A DNA stretch of 64,000 nt, from positions 372,001-436,000 of the forward strand of contig JAWKZW010000001.1 in NCBI GenBank assembly GCA_041395725.1, given 5' to 3'. Source of the DNA: Gammaproteobacteria bacterium (GTDB lineage Bacteria > Pseudomonadota > Gammaproteobacteria > Pseudomonadales > Pseudohongiellaceae). Shown here piece by piece: positions 34,101 through 43,208 of this stretch. Each line of letters starts with the position of its first letter. Position 1 is the stretch's first letter. The notes beneath the pieces are model-generated. The model saw only the letters and a list, made by a program, of their open reading frames with translations. It was not told where the DNA came from and searched no databases. A program made the position numbers and the translations under genes.

Positions 34101-34868
34101 TCAGTCTGACAGCTTGCGCCGCTGGCGGACCGCTTCAAAAAGGCACACCCCGGTGGCGACCGACACGTTGAGACTGCTCACCGCCCCCGCCATGGGAATA
34201 GCCACCAGGTAGTCGCAGGTCTCTCGCGTCAGGCGGCGCAGCCCCCTGCCCTCCGACCCCATCAATAACGCCAACGGACCGGTAAGATCCTGTTGATACA
34301 AGGTCTTATCGGCCTCGCCAGCGGCGCCACAAAGCCAGATTCCACGCTGCTGCAGATCCTGCAGAGTACGGCTCAGATTGGTAACCACTACCAGTGGGAC
34401 TGTCTCGGCAGCTCCACTGGCCACTTTTCTGACCGTGAGGTTCAGGGGCGCGGAGCGGTCTTTGGGGACTATAACCGCGTCCACACCGGCGGCCTCGGCA
34501 CTGCGCAGGCAGGCCCCCAGGTTGTGGGGGTCGGACACTTCATCGAGCACCAGCAGCAATGGGTCATGATCCAGCGCATCCAGCAAACTGCGCAGATCCG
34601 CCTCGGTCTTACTGGTATCAGGCAGGGAAATTCGTGCCGCCACCCCCTGGTGGCGCCCACCGACCAGGTCGTCCAGCGCCCGCCGGGAGAGTGGCTCTAC
34701 CCGGATACCCGCCCCGGCAGCAAGCTGCGTCAGCTCTTCGATTCTGGCATCCTGGCGGCCGCTGAGCACATGCAGTTGCAGCACCGCATCGGGATGCTGG
34801 CGCAGCAGTTCCCTGACCGAGTGAATGCCGGCAACCCAGCTGTCTTTTAATTTACCCTCATTCGCCAT
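34101..34868 (-). CDS. rlmB: 23S rRNA (guanosine-2'-O)-methyltransferase RlmB
   Basis: A 255-residue SPOUT methyltransferase that modifies G2251 in the 23S rRNA P-loop. An L30e-like N-terminal domain (about 1-80) is followed by the SpoU motifs: NLGACLRSAEAAGVDAV, LLMGSEGRGLRRLTRETCD and a final SLNVSVATGVCLFEAVRQR. All three motifs of the knotted cofactor site are present. It follows rnr by 12 bp, the standard rnr-rlmB pair. A CCGGCG-AAGC-CGCCGG hairpin at 34084-34099 lies after the stop. Confidence 0.95.
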   Translation of the reverse strand: MANEGKLKDSWVAGIHSVRELLRQHPDAVLQLHVLSGRQDARIEELTQLAAGAGIRVEPLSRRALDDLVGGRHQGVAARISLPDTSKTEADLRSLLDALDHDPLLLVLDEVSDPHNLGACLRSAEAAGVDAVIVPKDRSAPLNLTVRKVASGAAETVPLVVVTNLSRTLQDLQQRGIWLCGAAGEADKTLYQQDLTGPLALLMGSEGRGLRRLTRETCDYLVAIPMAGAVSSLNVSVATGVCLFEAVRQRRKLSD

Positions 34869-34880
34869 TCAGCCGCACCA

Positions 34881-37535
34881 CTACTTCCTGCCGGAAGAGC
34901 GTTTGGAAGATCGCCCGGCAGCGCCTTTATTGACGGCGGTTTTCTTTCCAGCTTTACCGGCCGCGTTGCTGGAGGGGCTGGCCGGGGCAGCGGGTTTTCC
35001 CGCTCCTGGTTTGGTCCGCGACTTGCTCTTATCGGCCTGACCTTTCGGTGCGGCTGAACTGCCAGGTGTGGCCTTGGCCTGGCTTTTGCCTTTGCTGCCC
35101 TGGCTGCCATTGCTACCTTTCCTGCCCTTGTTGCTTTTGTTGCCCTTGCTGGCTTTGTCGCTACCGTCGCGTCTGCCACTTTTGTCGCCCGATCGGCGTG
35201 ATTTCCCCGAGCGTTTTTCCGCGTCTGAGCCGGCGGCTTTCCTGCCTCCACCCCTGGCTGTTCTTCCTGGCGCTTTTCCGCCGCCAGCGCCCGCCCCCAC
35301 CATAATGAGGTCGATCTTGCGCTCGTCCAGGCTGACTGCCGCCACCTGCACCCGGACACTGTCCCCCATGTGGTAACGCCTGCCGGTCCGTTCACCGGTG
35401 AGCACGTGACTGATGGCATCAAAATGGTAGTAGTCGTTGTCCAGTGCGGTGATGTGCACCAGCCCTTCGATATAAATACCGTCCAGTTCCACGAACAGAC
35501 CGAATCCGGTCACACTGGCAACCGTGCCATCAAACTCATCACCCACCCGGCTTTGCATGTACTCACACTTAAGCCAGTCGACCACCTCGTAGCTGGCAGA
35601 ATCGGCACGGCGTTCAGAGACCGAGCAGTTCTCACCCAGCTGCACCATGTCACTGGTATTGTACGGATAGATTTCTGCTCTGGTCAGGCTTGGCACAGCG
35701 CCTGCCCGGAACAGGTGCCGGCTCTTCTTTTTGCCACGTAAAAGGAAACGTATTGCCCGATGCACCAGCAGATCCGGGTAGCGCCGGATCGGCGAGGTGA
35801 AGTGTGTATAGACCGCAAACCCCAGCCCGAAGTGACCGATGTTCTCGGCCTGATAGACTGCCTGCATCATGGAACGTATGACCATGGTGTGCAGCAGATG
35901 GGCATCGGGCCGCTCAGCCAGACTCTGCAGCAGTTTCTGATAATCCACTGACCGGGGGGCATCTCCGCCTCCCAGATGCAGCCCCATCTCCGCCAGGTAT
36001 TCACGCAGGCTTTCCAGCTTTTCCGCACTGGGCCCGGCATGTACCCGGTACAGAACCGGAAGTCCCGAGTCCTGGAGCAGCCTGGCGGTTGCCACGTTGG
36101 CGCACAGCATGCATTCCTCGACCATCCGGTGGGCGCAGGTCCTGACCACCGGCACGATCTCCTTGATGCGCCGGTCTTCCCCGAACACGATGCGGGTTTC
36201 CGTGGTGTCGAAATCCAGCGCGCCGCCGCGTTCCCGCGCCTCCCGCAGTCGCTGATAAAGTTGGTACAGGGTCTGCAGGTGGCCAACCAGAGATTCGTGG
36301 CGCTTTTCCAGGCGCTGCTGAAGCCGTCTGCCAAGTTCGGCATCCTCCGGCTCCAGAAGATCAGCCACCTCGGTATAGGTCAGCCGTGCATGGGAATGAA
36401 TCACACCCTCGAAAAAGCGGTAATCCTCCACTTCACCGCGGGCACCGACTGTCATCTCACACACCATGACCAGGCGATCTTCTTCCGGCTTCAGAGAACA
36501 GATACCGTTGGATAGAGTCTCCGGCAGCATAGGTATGACATGGCCGGGAAAGTAAACTGAGTTACCACGGTTGATGGCTTCTGCATCCAGCGCGGAACCA
36601 ACTCCGACATAATGAGACACATCCGCGATGGCAACGAACAGGCGCCAGCCTTTCCCCTCCGCCTGGGCAAAAATAGCGTCGTCGAAATCCTTGGCATCCT
36701 CGCCGTCGATGGTTACGAACGGCAGATGGCGCAGATCCTGTCGGCCCTGCAGATCACGATCCTGGATGGATCCATCAATGTCGCCAGCCTGTTTACTGGC
36801 CTCGGCAGGCCACTGATGAGGCAGGTTATAGCTGCGGACCGCGATATCGATTTCCAGCCCTGGCGTCGCGGTGTCGCCCAGGATTTCCACCACCCTGGCC
36901 ACCGGCTTTTGTCGGGGCGACGGGTAGGTGGTGATTTCGCCCACCACAAACTGCCCGTCCCGCGCACCCCGGTTCTCTTTTTCCGGGACGAGGATTTCCT
37001 GGGCAATGCGTCGGTTTGCTGGCACCAGCACACCGATCCCCTGATCAGAATAATAGCGGCCGACAATCTGTGCGAACTGCCGTTGCAGGACCTCCACGAT
37101 CATGCCTTCGCGGCGACCCCGGCTCCCAACGCCGACAAATCTGGCCAGTACCGTGTCACCGTCAAAAACTTTCTGCATTTCGGAGAAGTTCAGATAAAGG
37201 TCGCCTGAACCATCAGTGGGTATAAAGTAGCCCGCTCCGTCCCGGTTACCCTGAACCCGCCCCTTGATCAGCTCCATCCGATCCGGTAACCCGTAAAAGC
37301 CCCGGCGATTGCTGATCAGCTGGCCGTCGCGAGTCATGGCGCGAAGGCGTCGACGCAATGCCTCGACCTGGGTATCCGTTTTCAGCCCCAGTTTCTCACA
37401 GAGGCCGGGATGGTCGACGGGCACTCCCACCTCGGCCAGAACGCTGAGAATGAACTCACGACTGGGTATGGGTTCGTCATAATTCTGCGCTTCTCGCGCC
37501 GCGAAGGGATCATTACTTTTTCGGGATTTTTTCAT
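34881..37535 (-). CDS. rnr: Ribonuclease R
   Basis: An 884-residue 3'-5' exoribonuclease that degrades structured RNA. Order: winged-helix region (about 15-90), cold-shock domains, RNB catalytic domain with DGEDAKDFDDAIF (metal-binding aspartates), and the S1 domain (GDEFDGTVASVTGFGLFVELDG). The last 130 residues are a very long, low-complexity lysine/glycine/serine/alanine tail (for example KASKGNKSNKGRKGSNGSQGSKGK). E. coli RNase R has 813 residues and a shorter basic tail. The gene is upstream of rlmB and shares its direction. It is the last core gene before tRNA-Leu. Confidence 0.96.
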   Translation of the reverse strand: MKKSRKSNDPFAAREAQNYDEPIPSREFILSVLAEVGVPVDHPGLCEKLGLKTDTQVEALRRRLRAMTRDGQLISNRRGFYGLPDRMELIKGRVQGNRDGAGYFIPTDGSGDLYLNFSEMQKVFDGDTVLARFVGVGSRGRREGMIVEVLQRQFAQIVGRYYSDQGIGVLVPANRRIAQEILVPEKENRGARDGQFVVGEITTYPSPRQKPVARVVEILGDTATPGLEIDIAVRSYNLPHQWPAEASKQAGDIDGSIQDRDLQGRQDLRHLPFVTIDGEDAKDFDDAIFAQAEGKGWRLFVAIADVSHYVGVGSALDAEAINRGNSVYFPGHVIPMLPETLSNGICSLKPEEDRLVMVCEMTVGARGEVEDYRFFEGVIHSHARLTYTEVADLLEPEDAELGRRLQQRLEKRHESLVGHLQTLYQLYQRLREARERGGALDFDTTETRIVFGEDRRIKEIVPVVRTCAHRMVEECMLCANVATARLLQDSGLPVLYRVHAGPSAEKLESLREYLAEMGLHLGGGDAPRSVDYQKLLQSLAERPDAHLLHTMVIRSMMQAVYQAENIGHFGLGFAVYTHFTSPIRRYPDLLVHRAIRFLLRGKKKSRHLFRAGAVPSLTRAEIYPYNTSDMVQLGENCSVSERRADSASYEVVDWLKCEYMQSRVGDEFDGTVASVTGFGLFVELDGIYIEGLVHITALDNDYYHFDAISHVLTGERTGRRYHMGDSVRVQVAAVSLDERKIDLIMVGAGAGGGKAPGRTARGGGRKAAGSDAEKRSGKSRRSGDKSGRRDGSDKASKGNKSNKGRKGSNGSQGSKGKSQAKATPGSSAAPKGQADKSKSRTKPGAGKPAAPASPSSNAAGKAGKKTAVNKGAAGRSSKRSSGRK

Positions 37536-37600
37536 AAAAAACTGCTATTTACCGCCAGTTTGTGAATTCAGCAGCCAGTATACACAGCTGCGGCAACATA

Positions 37601-37629
37601 TTGACAGCACTCAATGGTCTGGGTACAGT
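37601..37629 (+). promoter_or_regulatory. Sigma-70 promoter of tRNA-Leu
   Basis: TTGACA (37601-37606), 17-base spacer, TACAGT (37624-37629). The -35 is consensus and the -10 matches 4 of 6. The tRNA begins 27 bases after the -10, which fits a short 5' leader. Confidence 0.75.
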
Positions 37630-37655
37630 TGCGTCCCTGTCTGAAAAACGCCTGT

Positions 37656-37742
37656 GCCCAGGTGGTGAAATTGGTAGACACGCTAGCTTCAGGTGCTAGT
37701 GATCGAAAGGTCGTGGAGGTTCAAGTCCTCTCCTGGGCACCA
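37656..37742 (+). tRNA. tRNA-Leu (CAG)
   Basis: An 87-base class II tRNA. The acceptor stem GCCCAGG pairs with CCTGGGC, followed by an encoded ACCA end (37739-37742). The anticodon stem-loop CTAGC-TTCAGGT-GCTAG gives anticodon CAG, reading CUG. The variable arm GATCGAAAGGTC is the long one expected for leucine. The T-arm GAGGTTCAAGTCCTC is standard. Genes to the right are those of a genomic island, so the 3' half of this tRNA is the probable attachment site. No second copy of the 3' end is visible in the window. Confidence 0.97.
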
Positions 37743-37771
37743 TTTTGAAAAACGTCGAAAGACCACGAGAG

Positions 37772-37806
37772 ACCATTTAAGATGCTGATTCTTAAATGGT
37801 TTTTTT
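37772..37806 (+). terminator. Intrinsic terminator after tRNA-Leu
   Basis: ACCATTTAAG (37772-37781) pairs perfectly with CTTAAATGGT (37791-37800), followed by a T-run. It lies 29 bases after the tRNA. If the tRNA 3' end is the attachment site, this terminator is part of the island rather than of the original chromosome. Confidence 0.85.
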
Positions 37807-37963
37807 GTTTATAGCATCTCGACCGCTTGTCTCTCATCGTCTCAAATTGTCCCTTCTGTGGAACGCCAGTGGAACGTGAGTGGAACGCAGAATCGGAAAT
37901 TCAGCGCCTGTTTCCGACTCACACACCGTCGTTCTGTTACCCTTTCTACGCCTTTCTGCATCA

Positions 37964-39178
37964 TCATAATCTGCGCGCCAGGGACTGCCTGACGAACGCG
38001 TTCCCGGTGCCCTTCTTCTGGTCGAGCAGCGCGCGAACCTGATCTAACACATCAGCTATGTGGACTCTCTCGGCCGCAGCCAGAGCAAGCTCATAGGCAT
38101 CGATCACATCGATGCCCGTCACCTCGTAACCCCACCCCTCGTTCAACCAGAAAAGCGCCGCCATTGCCGCACCGAGAGCAAACTCAGGCTCCGTCTCAAG
38201 AAAATCTCTCGCTGCCCGGGTCAGCGTCTTCGGCTCGCATGGGCTTTGTTCGGCAAGCTGAAGGGCGAGTTCGTAGAGTTTCAAATCCTTGGCCGTCGCA
38301 AACCACTTACCCTCGTCCCCCGGCGTGGTCTTGATCAAATCCGAGAGAATGTCTGCCGGCGCGATCATTGGATAGCGTTTTGCCACGGAACGAAACCTTG
38401 CGAGATACGAGTTGCCCTGGGCCGCCCTTAACCCATAGCGCCGATAAGCCTCGTCGTGGAGACCCGAGGAAATCAGGATCTCTTCGCAGGCCTGGTCAAT
38501 CATCGAATCCGGTTGGTTGAGCCCTCTGGAGGCCTCGGCGTATTTCAGGGCTTCTGACTTCCTGCCCATCGCCAGTAAGGCCTCGACACCGTAGCGACGG
38601 TAATGCCAGAAAGGTTTGCGGTCCAGCGCCAACAGATCAAGCAGCTCCTGGTAACGCCCCGCCACCAGTAGACAGGACAGACAGGCCGTTGTGCCGTGAA
38701 AATAGTTTCCGGGGTTCGGGTCGGTCCAACACGATCGCAGTGTCGGCATCAGTTCCTCCGCCCACTGATTGGCCGTTTCCACCGAACCGCATAACTCGCC
38801 CCAGCGATCACCCACCGGCCCCAGATAGTCGACGCCATCATCTTCCATGGCCTGCCACAGGTGTTCGAGCCATTTGTTACGAGTTTTGGCATCGGCCGGG
38901 GCTTGGATGATCAGCGGAATCAGTTCATCAAGTGTTTTGTTCACCGCGGAACCCAAGGCGCCGCTGGAACTGTCGACATGTTCCAGCGCGGGCCAGAGCT
39001 TTTCCATCAGGCGGACGGCGCCCTCAGCACCAAGGACAGATTCCTTTTTCGCAACCTTCTTGATCTCGGAAACGGCTTCGCGAAGCCGCTGACACGCCAG
39101 GCGCGAAGATTTCCAGCCATAGGCTCCTGCACGAAAGCGTGCGGGGAAGATCCATTTATGCGTCACGTACTCACCCAT
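37964..39178 (-). CDS. Unrecognised helical-repeat protein of the island
   Basis: A 404-residue, all-helical protein with no signal or membrane segment. The N-terminus has TH, GAYGWKSSRLACQRLREAV and, further on, NYFHGTTACLSCLLVAGRYQEL. Repeating units such as FWHYRRYGVEALLAMGRKSEALKYAEAS and GLHDEAYRRYGLRAA look like TPR- or SEL-like helical pairs (about 160-330). A conserved tryptophan/cysteine pattern is present but no enzyme motif. It is the first gene to the right of tRNA-Leu, convergent with the tRNA. Similar proteins occur in genomic islands, but I know no function. The 213 bp upstream separate it from the defence operon. Confidence 0.65.
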   Translation of the reverse strand: MGEYVTHKWIFPARFRAGAYGWKSSRLACQRLREAVSEIKKVAKKESVLGAEGAVRLMEKLWPALEHVDSSSGALGSAVNKTLDELIPLIIQAPADAKTRNKWLEHLWQAMEDDGVDYLGPVGDRWGELCGSVETANQWAEELMPTLRSCWTDPNPGNYFHGTTACLSCLLVAGRYQELLDLLALDRKPFWHYRRYGVEALLAMGRKSEALKYAEASRGLNQPDSMIDQACEEILISSGLHDEAYRRYGLRAAQGNSYLARFRSVAKRYPMIAPADILSDLIKTTPGDEGKWFATAKDLKLYELALQLAEQSPCEPKTLTRAARDFLETEPEFALGAAMAALFWLNEGWGYEVTGIDVIDAYELALAAAERVHIADVLDQVRALLDQKKGTGNAFVRQSLARRL

Positions 39179-39390
39179 ACAAAAGCGTAATACTCAAAAC
39201 TTGCCATACTTCAGAACTCCGTTTATTCATTCCCGAAAATTCCCTCATACCGGTTTGATGAACTTCGAAAACGAAGGCGTGGCACACTGGATGGGATCAC
39301 ACGCCTACACGACAAAACAGCCGGCACCGATAGCACATGTGTTGCACCTACCACTCAAGGCTGGCCGAGAACCCGGCAGCCGTGCCTTCG

Positions 39391-41124
39391 TCAAGAAGGT
39401 TCAGTTTGTCGAACAGAAAACTTAAATTCGCCTATGGAATAAAGGGTATCTGGTTCTGACATATGTTCTATTGTCTTTGCTTCCAAATTTTGCTTTTGAA
39501 GCAATTTGACCAATCCTGGAGTTGTGCGGATAGTACCTTGGGTAATCTTCATTAGCTCAACGGCATTCATAAACTGAAGCCAATTCGCATAGGCGGCACT
39601 TTCACCTTTTACGATGTCTTTGAGTGGATATGCGTAATGTTTCGATAGAACCAATTGATAGACTGATTTTATTGAAAAATTTTTCGGAAGGCGGAGAGTT
39701 GCTCGCAGCTCCTGCTCTCCTATTTTATCCTGCCAATCCTCTATTGTATCGAGCCATCGTTCGGTTTCCTCTCGCAGGCGCGTATGTCGGCTGCTTGCCG
39801 CTAGAATATCTCCGCCATAAAGGTCCTGATATTTTAGCTGGCAAAGGATTAATGCTCCCATCGATTTATCAATTACTACCAGGTCTATATCAGTTAATGT
39901 CTTACCGCCCTGTTTGACCTTAATGTTGTTTCTGAATTCAAGATTTTCGAAAGCGCCCTTGAGTGTTTTTTCGACTGCTCTTCGGAAAGGTCCTTCGCGT
40001 TGGCGCTGGTGCTTATCATATTCTTTTGGGAAGTGGTGTCGAAGAGAATGCAAAAGAAAATGAATGGGTTCACTTGAAGCTCCGGCAAGAAGTTTAATTA
40101 GGCCTGTTTTGGATGGCTGAATAAGATAGGGGATTGGTGCCACCGGGCGAGCAGCCATCTCGATATTGTCTCGCGAAAGTGAAATAACATCTATTATCCG
40201 GTCGGCTTCTTCAATACTTGTCTGTGTAAACCCCTCAAAAGTAGAACCGAAAGAGTTCAGCCCGTAAGCCAGGCTTTGTACTAGCTCGGATCGGTCAGCA
40301 GAAATTGTCAGAATATTCTCCATTCTGATCTGAGGGGCCTTTTTTACCAGAGCCTCGCAGAAATTTAGATGTTTCATGGACCAAGAAGAAAAAAATACCG
40401 TAGATAAAATGTACTTCTGATACTCGATGCCACCGAATTTTGTCGAATAGTGGAAGGTGTCGAAGCCATCTTGAAGGTGTATTTCATGGTACGCCAGCCC
40501 AAAGAAGTAATCGTCTAATAGCGGGTCGGCTGCGTAGCCTATGTACTTTTCACGAAAGACGTATACGAGCTCATCTAACAACGTTTCGATAGACTTGCTA
40601 ATTTTGTCAGTCAGTATTTTTTCTTGTTCTTTGGCAAATATTTTTCGTGTTTCACTCCTGTAATACTCCGACATCGCTTCTTCATGATGGCTTTCATTGG
40701 GGAGGAATGAAGGGAGTGTAAATTCAAAATTTGCATCGTCCACTTGCGATATTTCGCATTGTCCGGTCTTTGTGCTGTGCGCGATCCGCCGCCCATGTTC
40801 AATCATACCCAGCCCGGCCGCGATCTCCAAAGCGGTGAGAGAAAGCTCTTTATTCCTCTCGAACATGACGACTGGGAATTTGTATGAAGACCTCGAATTA
40901 AATGCCAGGTATATTGCTCGGGTCATCCCCAATCGCAGAATATAGTATTGTTCAGCCTGTTCAGTTGTCCGAGTTTCCTGCTTCGTGAAGTTATAATGGA
41001 ACCAGTCAAATTCATTTATGATTGAACGAAGGACAATGCCTGCTTCGTCCTTGGCAAAGAATGATCTGAATTCATCCTCTTCCTTCTCGGCCGCTTTCAG
41101 AAAATTTTGTATTGGATTGTCCAC
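39391..41124 (-). CDS. Unrecognised protein with C-terminal nuclease-like core, 3' of AIPR
   Basis: A 577-residue protein starting with GTG, 11 bp after the AIPR gene, so probably the last gene of the same transcript. Residues 1-370 are mixed helical with no family I know (many aromatic and acidic residues; EIHLQDGFDTFHY near 215-226). Residues about 380-440 have the layout of a PD-(D/E)XK/NERD nuclease core: REGPFRRAVEKTLKGAF helix, then Asp412-Ile-Asp414 in TDIDLVV, then a strand ending Gln429-Leu-Lys431 (ILCQLKYQD). Gln in place of Glu is seen in some restriction-type nucleases. It may be a DNA-cleaving or DNA-sensing partner of the neighbouring system. The nuclease assignment is inference. 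Confidence 0.6.
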   Translation of the reverse strand: MDNPIQNFLKAAEKEEDEFRSFFAKDEAGIVLRSIINEFDWFHYNFTKQETRTTEQAEQYYILRLGMTRAIYLAFNSRSSYKFPVVMFERNKELSLTALEIAAGLGMIEHGRRIAHSTKTGQCEISQVDDANFEFTLPSFLPNESHHEEAMSEYYRSETRKIFAKEQEKILTDKISKSIETLLDELVYVFREKYIGYAADPLLDDYFFGLAYHEIHLQDGFDTFHYSTKFGGIEYQKYILSTVFFSSWSMKHLNFCEALVKKAPQIRMENILTISADRSELVQSLAYGLNSFGSTFEGFTQTSIEEADRIIDVISLSRDNIEMAARPVAPIPYLIQPSKTGLIKLLAGASSEPIHFLLHSLRHHFPKEYDKHQRQREGPFRRAVEKTLKGAFENLEFRNNIKVKQGGKTLTDIDLVVIDKSMGALILCQLKYQDLYGGDILAASSRHTRLREETERWLDTIEDWQDKIGEQELRATLRLPKNFSIKSVYQLVLSKHYAYPLKDIVKGESAAYANWLQFMNAVELMKITQGTIRTTPGLVKLLQKQNLEAKTIEHMSEPDTLYSIGEFKFSVRQTEPS

Positions 41125-41135
41125 GTATAATCACA

Positions 41136-43208
41136 TTACTCATTGTGGTCGTAAATTCCTTCGAGCTTGGCTTTTTCCAGGATTTCAAGAAGCACGCTAC
41201 TTTGCTTTTCTGTAGGTATTTTTGACGGAATTTTCTTTGCAATATTGAGTATGCTGATCTCTTTTGGGGAAAAGACTTGCTTGCGCTCACCTTCTACCAG
41301 TATCTGATTCCAGGTCTCGGACGCGATCTCAAAAACCTTTTTCTGGGCTTCAATCCCATCGTCAATTTTTTGAGTTTTCTTGGCGGATTTCTGTTCCTGC
41401 ATCTCCTGTTCAACAGAGACGAGTTCCTTCCAGAATTTCTCAGGTAGTTGCTTTTCTAGTTGAGGAATTTTTGCCAAAATCCTTTGCCAGCAACCTTCCT
41501 TTTTACACCATTCTGATATGTTGGATATTCCATCTGGCGGCGCCGAAATGTCGTCATTGACAAACTTTGCCGCTATCGTAAGAGCTTCCATAAGAGACTT
41601 GGGAAGCGCTTGATCATTCCAGATTCTGCCGCAGTCTACAGACATATTTTTTCTTTTAGAACATTCGCCTATAGCTGCGATTGCATACGCTACGATATTG
41701 GCCCTGTAACCACCGTTATACCAGGGCTGGTCAGATACCATTTTCTCTGTCCTGCGAAAGACAATCGCACGTGCGATTGCTCTACGATAATAGAACTCAT
41801 TAAATGCTTCCGTAGATTTTCCCCACTCTTTACCAATTCGGGCGGCGTATCGCGCAAAGTTCTTTTGTGCTCCAAGGTTTACCCACCTCGGGTGTTCGTC
41901 CCAGACATTCTCAAATTTTGCCAGGTCCGTCTTCGTGAACATCTGGGGTTTGGGATATTCTGCCTTGAACCTTCGCGTCTCTCCCTGCGTAAGCTTGGAT
42001 TGAGCATCCGCGTACTGGCCCCGTGCTCTCTCATAAAACCATTTTGTCTCACGTTGCGCGCCCTGTTGAGCGGGAGCCCAGATGCGTCGAGAGAATTCCT
42101 CTATTCTGATATGGAATGGGTGGTTCGAGAAGAAGTCCGCAGCATTCACCCTGTTCTGCGTGTTGGCATATTCAGAAATTCGAGGGACTACAGTTTCACT
42201 ATCGGCACTATCTACTACAGACAGCTTCATTTGGACAAAAACTCCGTCTAGCGAGGCTTTGTCTCGACGGGCCGTGTGAAAGAGTGAGGCTGTGGTCTGA
42301 CCGCCATTTACAATCTGGAGGTCTTTGATGCGGGAAATTTCCAGGCCCGATGCTGTTGTCTGAACTTCTATCTCTTGAGCCGTCGCGGTAATACCATTGT
42401 TGTATGCGAAAAACATGTCGGGCTCGTTGAGAATTGTCGCTCGAATACCTTTGTTCACTTTTCCGCGAGCCTGAAGGAATGACCGGACATTTTGCTCCAG
42501 TAGCCTCGCCCCATACTTACCGTATAGTTCAGATAGTATCTGCCCTGGCATCACAACCAGGTAGGAAGGGTAGGCGTCTGAACGAAGGTGAGCGCGGAGG
42601 CAGGGAATTCCTTCTCCGAACACTTCCACAAGATCAAGGTCCAAAGCCTCTTTGTGACCACGGGAACTTCTTTGACGTTGAAGCCTTGAAATATCCCAGA
42701 TGTGATAGGTGGCGGGTATCCCGCCAACCTCGTTATCCTCTACTGTCTGAAGCCTTTCACTAAGAATGCGCTCGGATACGAGATAAAAGTTTACGCGGCG
42801 AATCTGGTTTCGACGGTCAGAAATCTGTCGTGCGAGGCCATACTCCGGGGATGTTTCTTCCAGCTCCCGGTATAGTTCCTTGTTGCGGCTGGCTTCGAAA
42901 AAATTGGTGATCCGCTTAAAGATTGAAGATGTATCTGTCTGAGTAAGAGAAGCCAATTCGCCTCTGCTTTCAAAGTCAGCCACAAAGAGGTCCAGAGTGT
43001 CTTCATCTGAAAACCAGTGTCCATCTACGCGCATTCCTCGTTGGGCGCGGTAGTGACAAAATTCGTAACCCTCGATAAAGCCTGTCTCGATCAGTTCGTT
43101 CGCAATTGCTTCCATGAACTCGGCGAGCTGAAAAGCGCTATTCGCTTCCGCTCCAGCCATCAGTTCCTGTCTGAAATCATGAAAAAATTCTTCTGCCGTG
43201 AGTTCCAA
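41136..43208 (-). CDS. AIPR family protein of an MZA-type defence system
   Basis: A 690-residue protein with the AIPR (abortive infection phage resistance) signature: NVRSFLQARGKVNKGIRATI (240-259), PDMFFAYNNGITATA (263-277) and LQIVNGGQTTASLF (297-310). The C-terminus is a charged helical tail (KLEKAKLEGIYDHNE type). AIPR proteins occur in phage-resistance loci. TTG start directly after the DUF4420 stop codon, with GGAGGAG 5 bases upstream, so translation follows on from it. In MZA systems AIPR is the last of the four signature proteins (MutL, Z1, DUF4420, AIPR). Its biochemical activity is not established. Confidence 0.9.
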   Translation of the reverse strand: MELTAEEFFHDFRQELMAGAEANSAFQLAEFMEAIANELIETGFIEGYEFCHYRAQRGMRVDGHWFSDEDTLDLFVADFESRGELASLTQTDTSSIFKRITNFFEASRNKELYRELEETSPEYGLARQISDRRNQIRRVNFYLVSERILSERLQTVEDNEVGGIPATYHIWDISRLQRQRSSRGHKEALDLDLVEVFGEGIPCLRAHLRSDAYPSYLVVMPGQILSELYGKYGARLLEQNVRSFLQARGKVNKGIRATILNEPDMFFAYNNGITATAQEIEVQTTASGLEISRIKDLQIVNGGQTTASLFHTARRDKASLDGVFVQMKLSVVDSADSETVVPRISEYANTQNRVNAADFFSNHPFHIRIEEFSRRIWAPAQQGAQRETKWFYERARGQYADAQSKLTQGETRRFKAEYPKPQMFTKTDLAKFENVWDEHPRWVNLGAQKNFARYAARIGKEWGKSTEAFNEFYYRRAIARAIVFRRTEKMVSDQPWYNGGYRANIVAYAIAAIGECSKRKNMSVDCGRIWNDQALPKSLMEALTIAAKFVNDDISAPPDGISNISEWCKKEGCWQRILAKIPQLEKQLPEKFWKELVSVEQEMQEQKSAKKTQKIDDGIEAQKKVFEIASETWNQILVEGERKQVFSPKEISILNIAKKIPSKIPTEKQSSVLLEILEKAKLEGIYDHNE

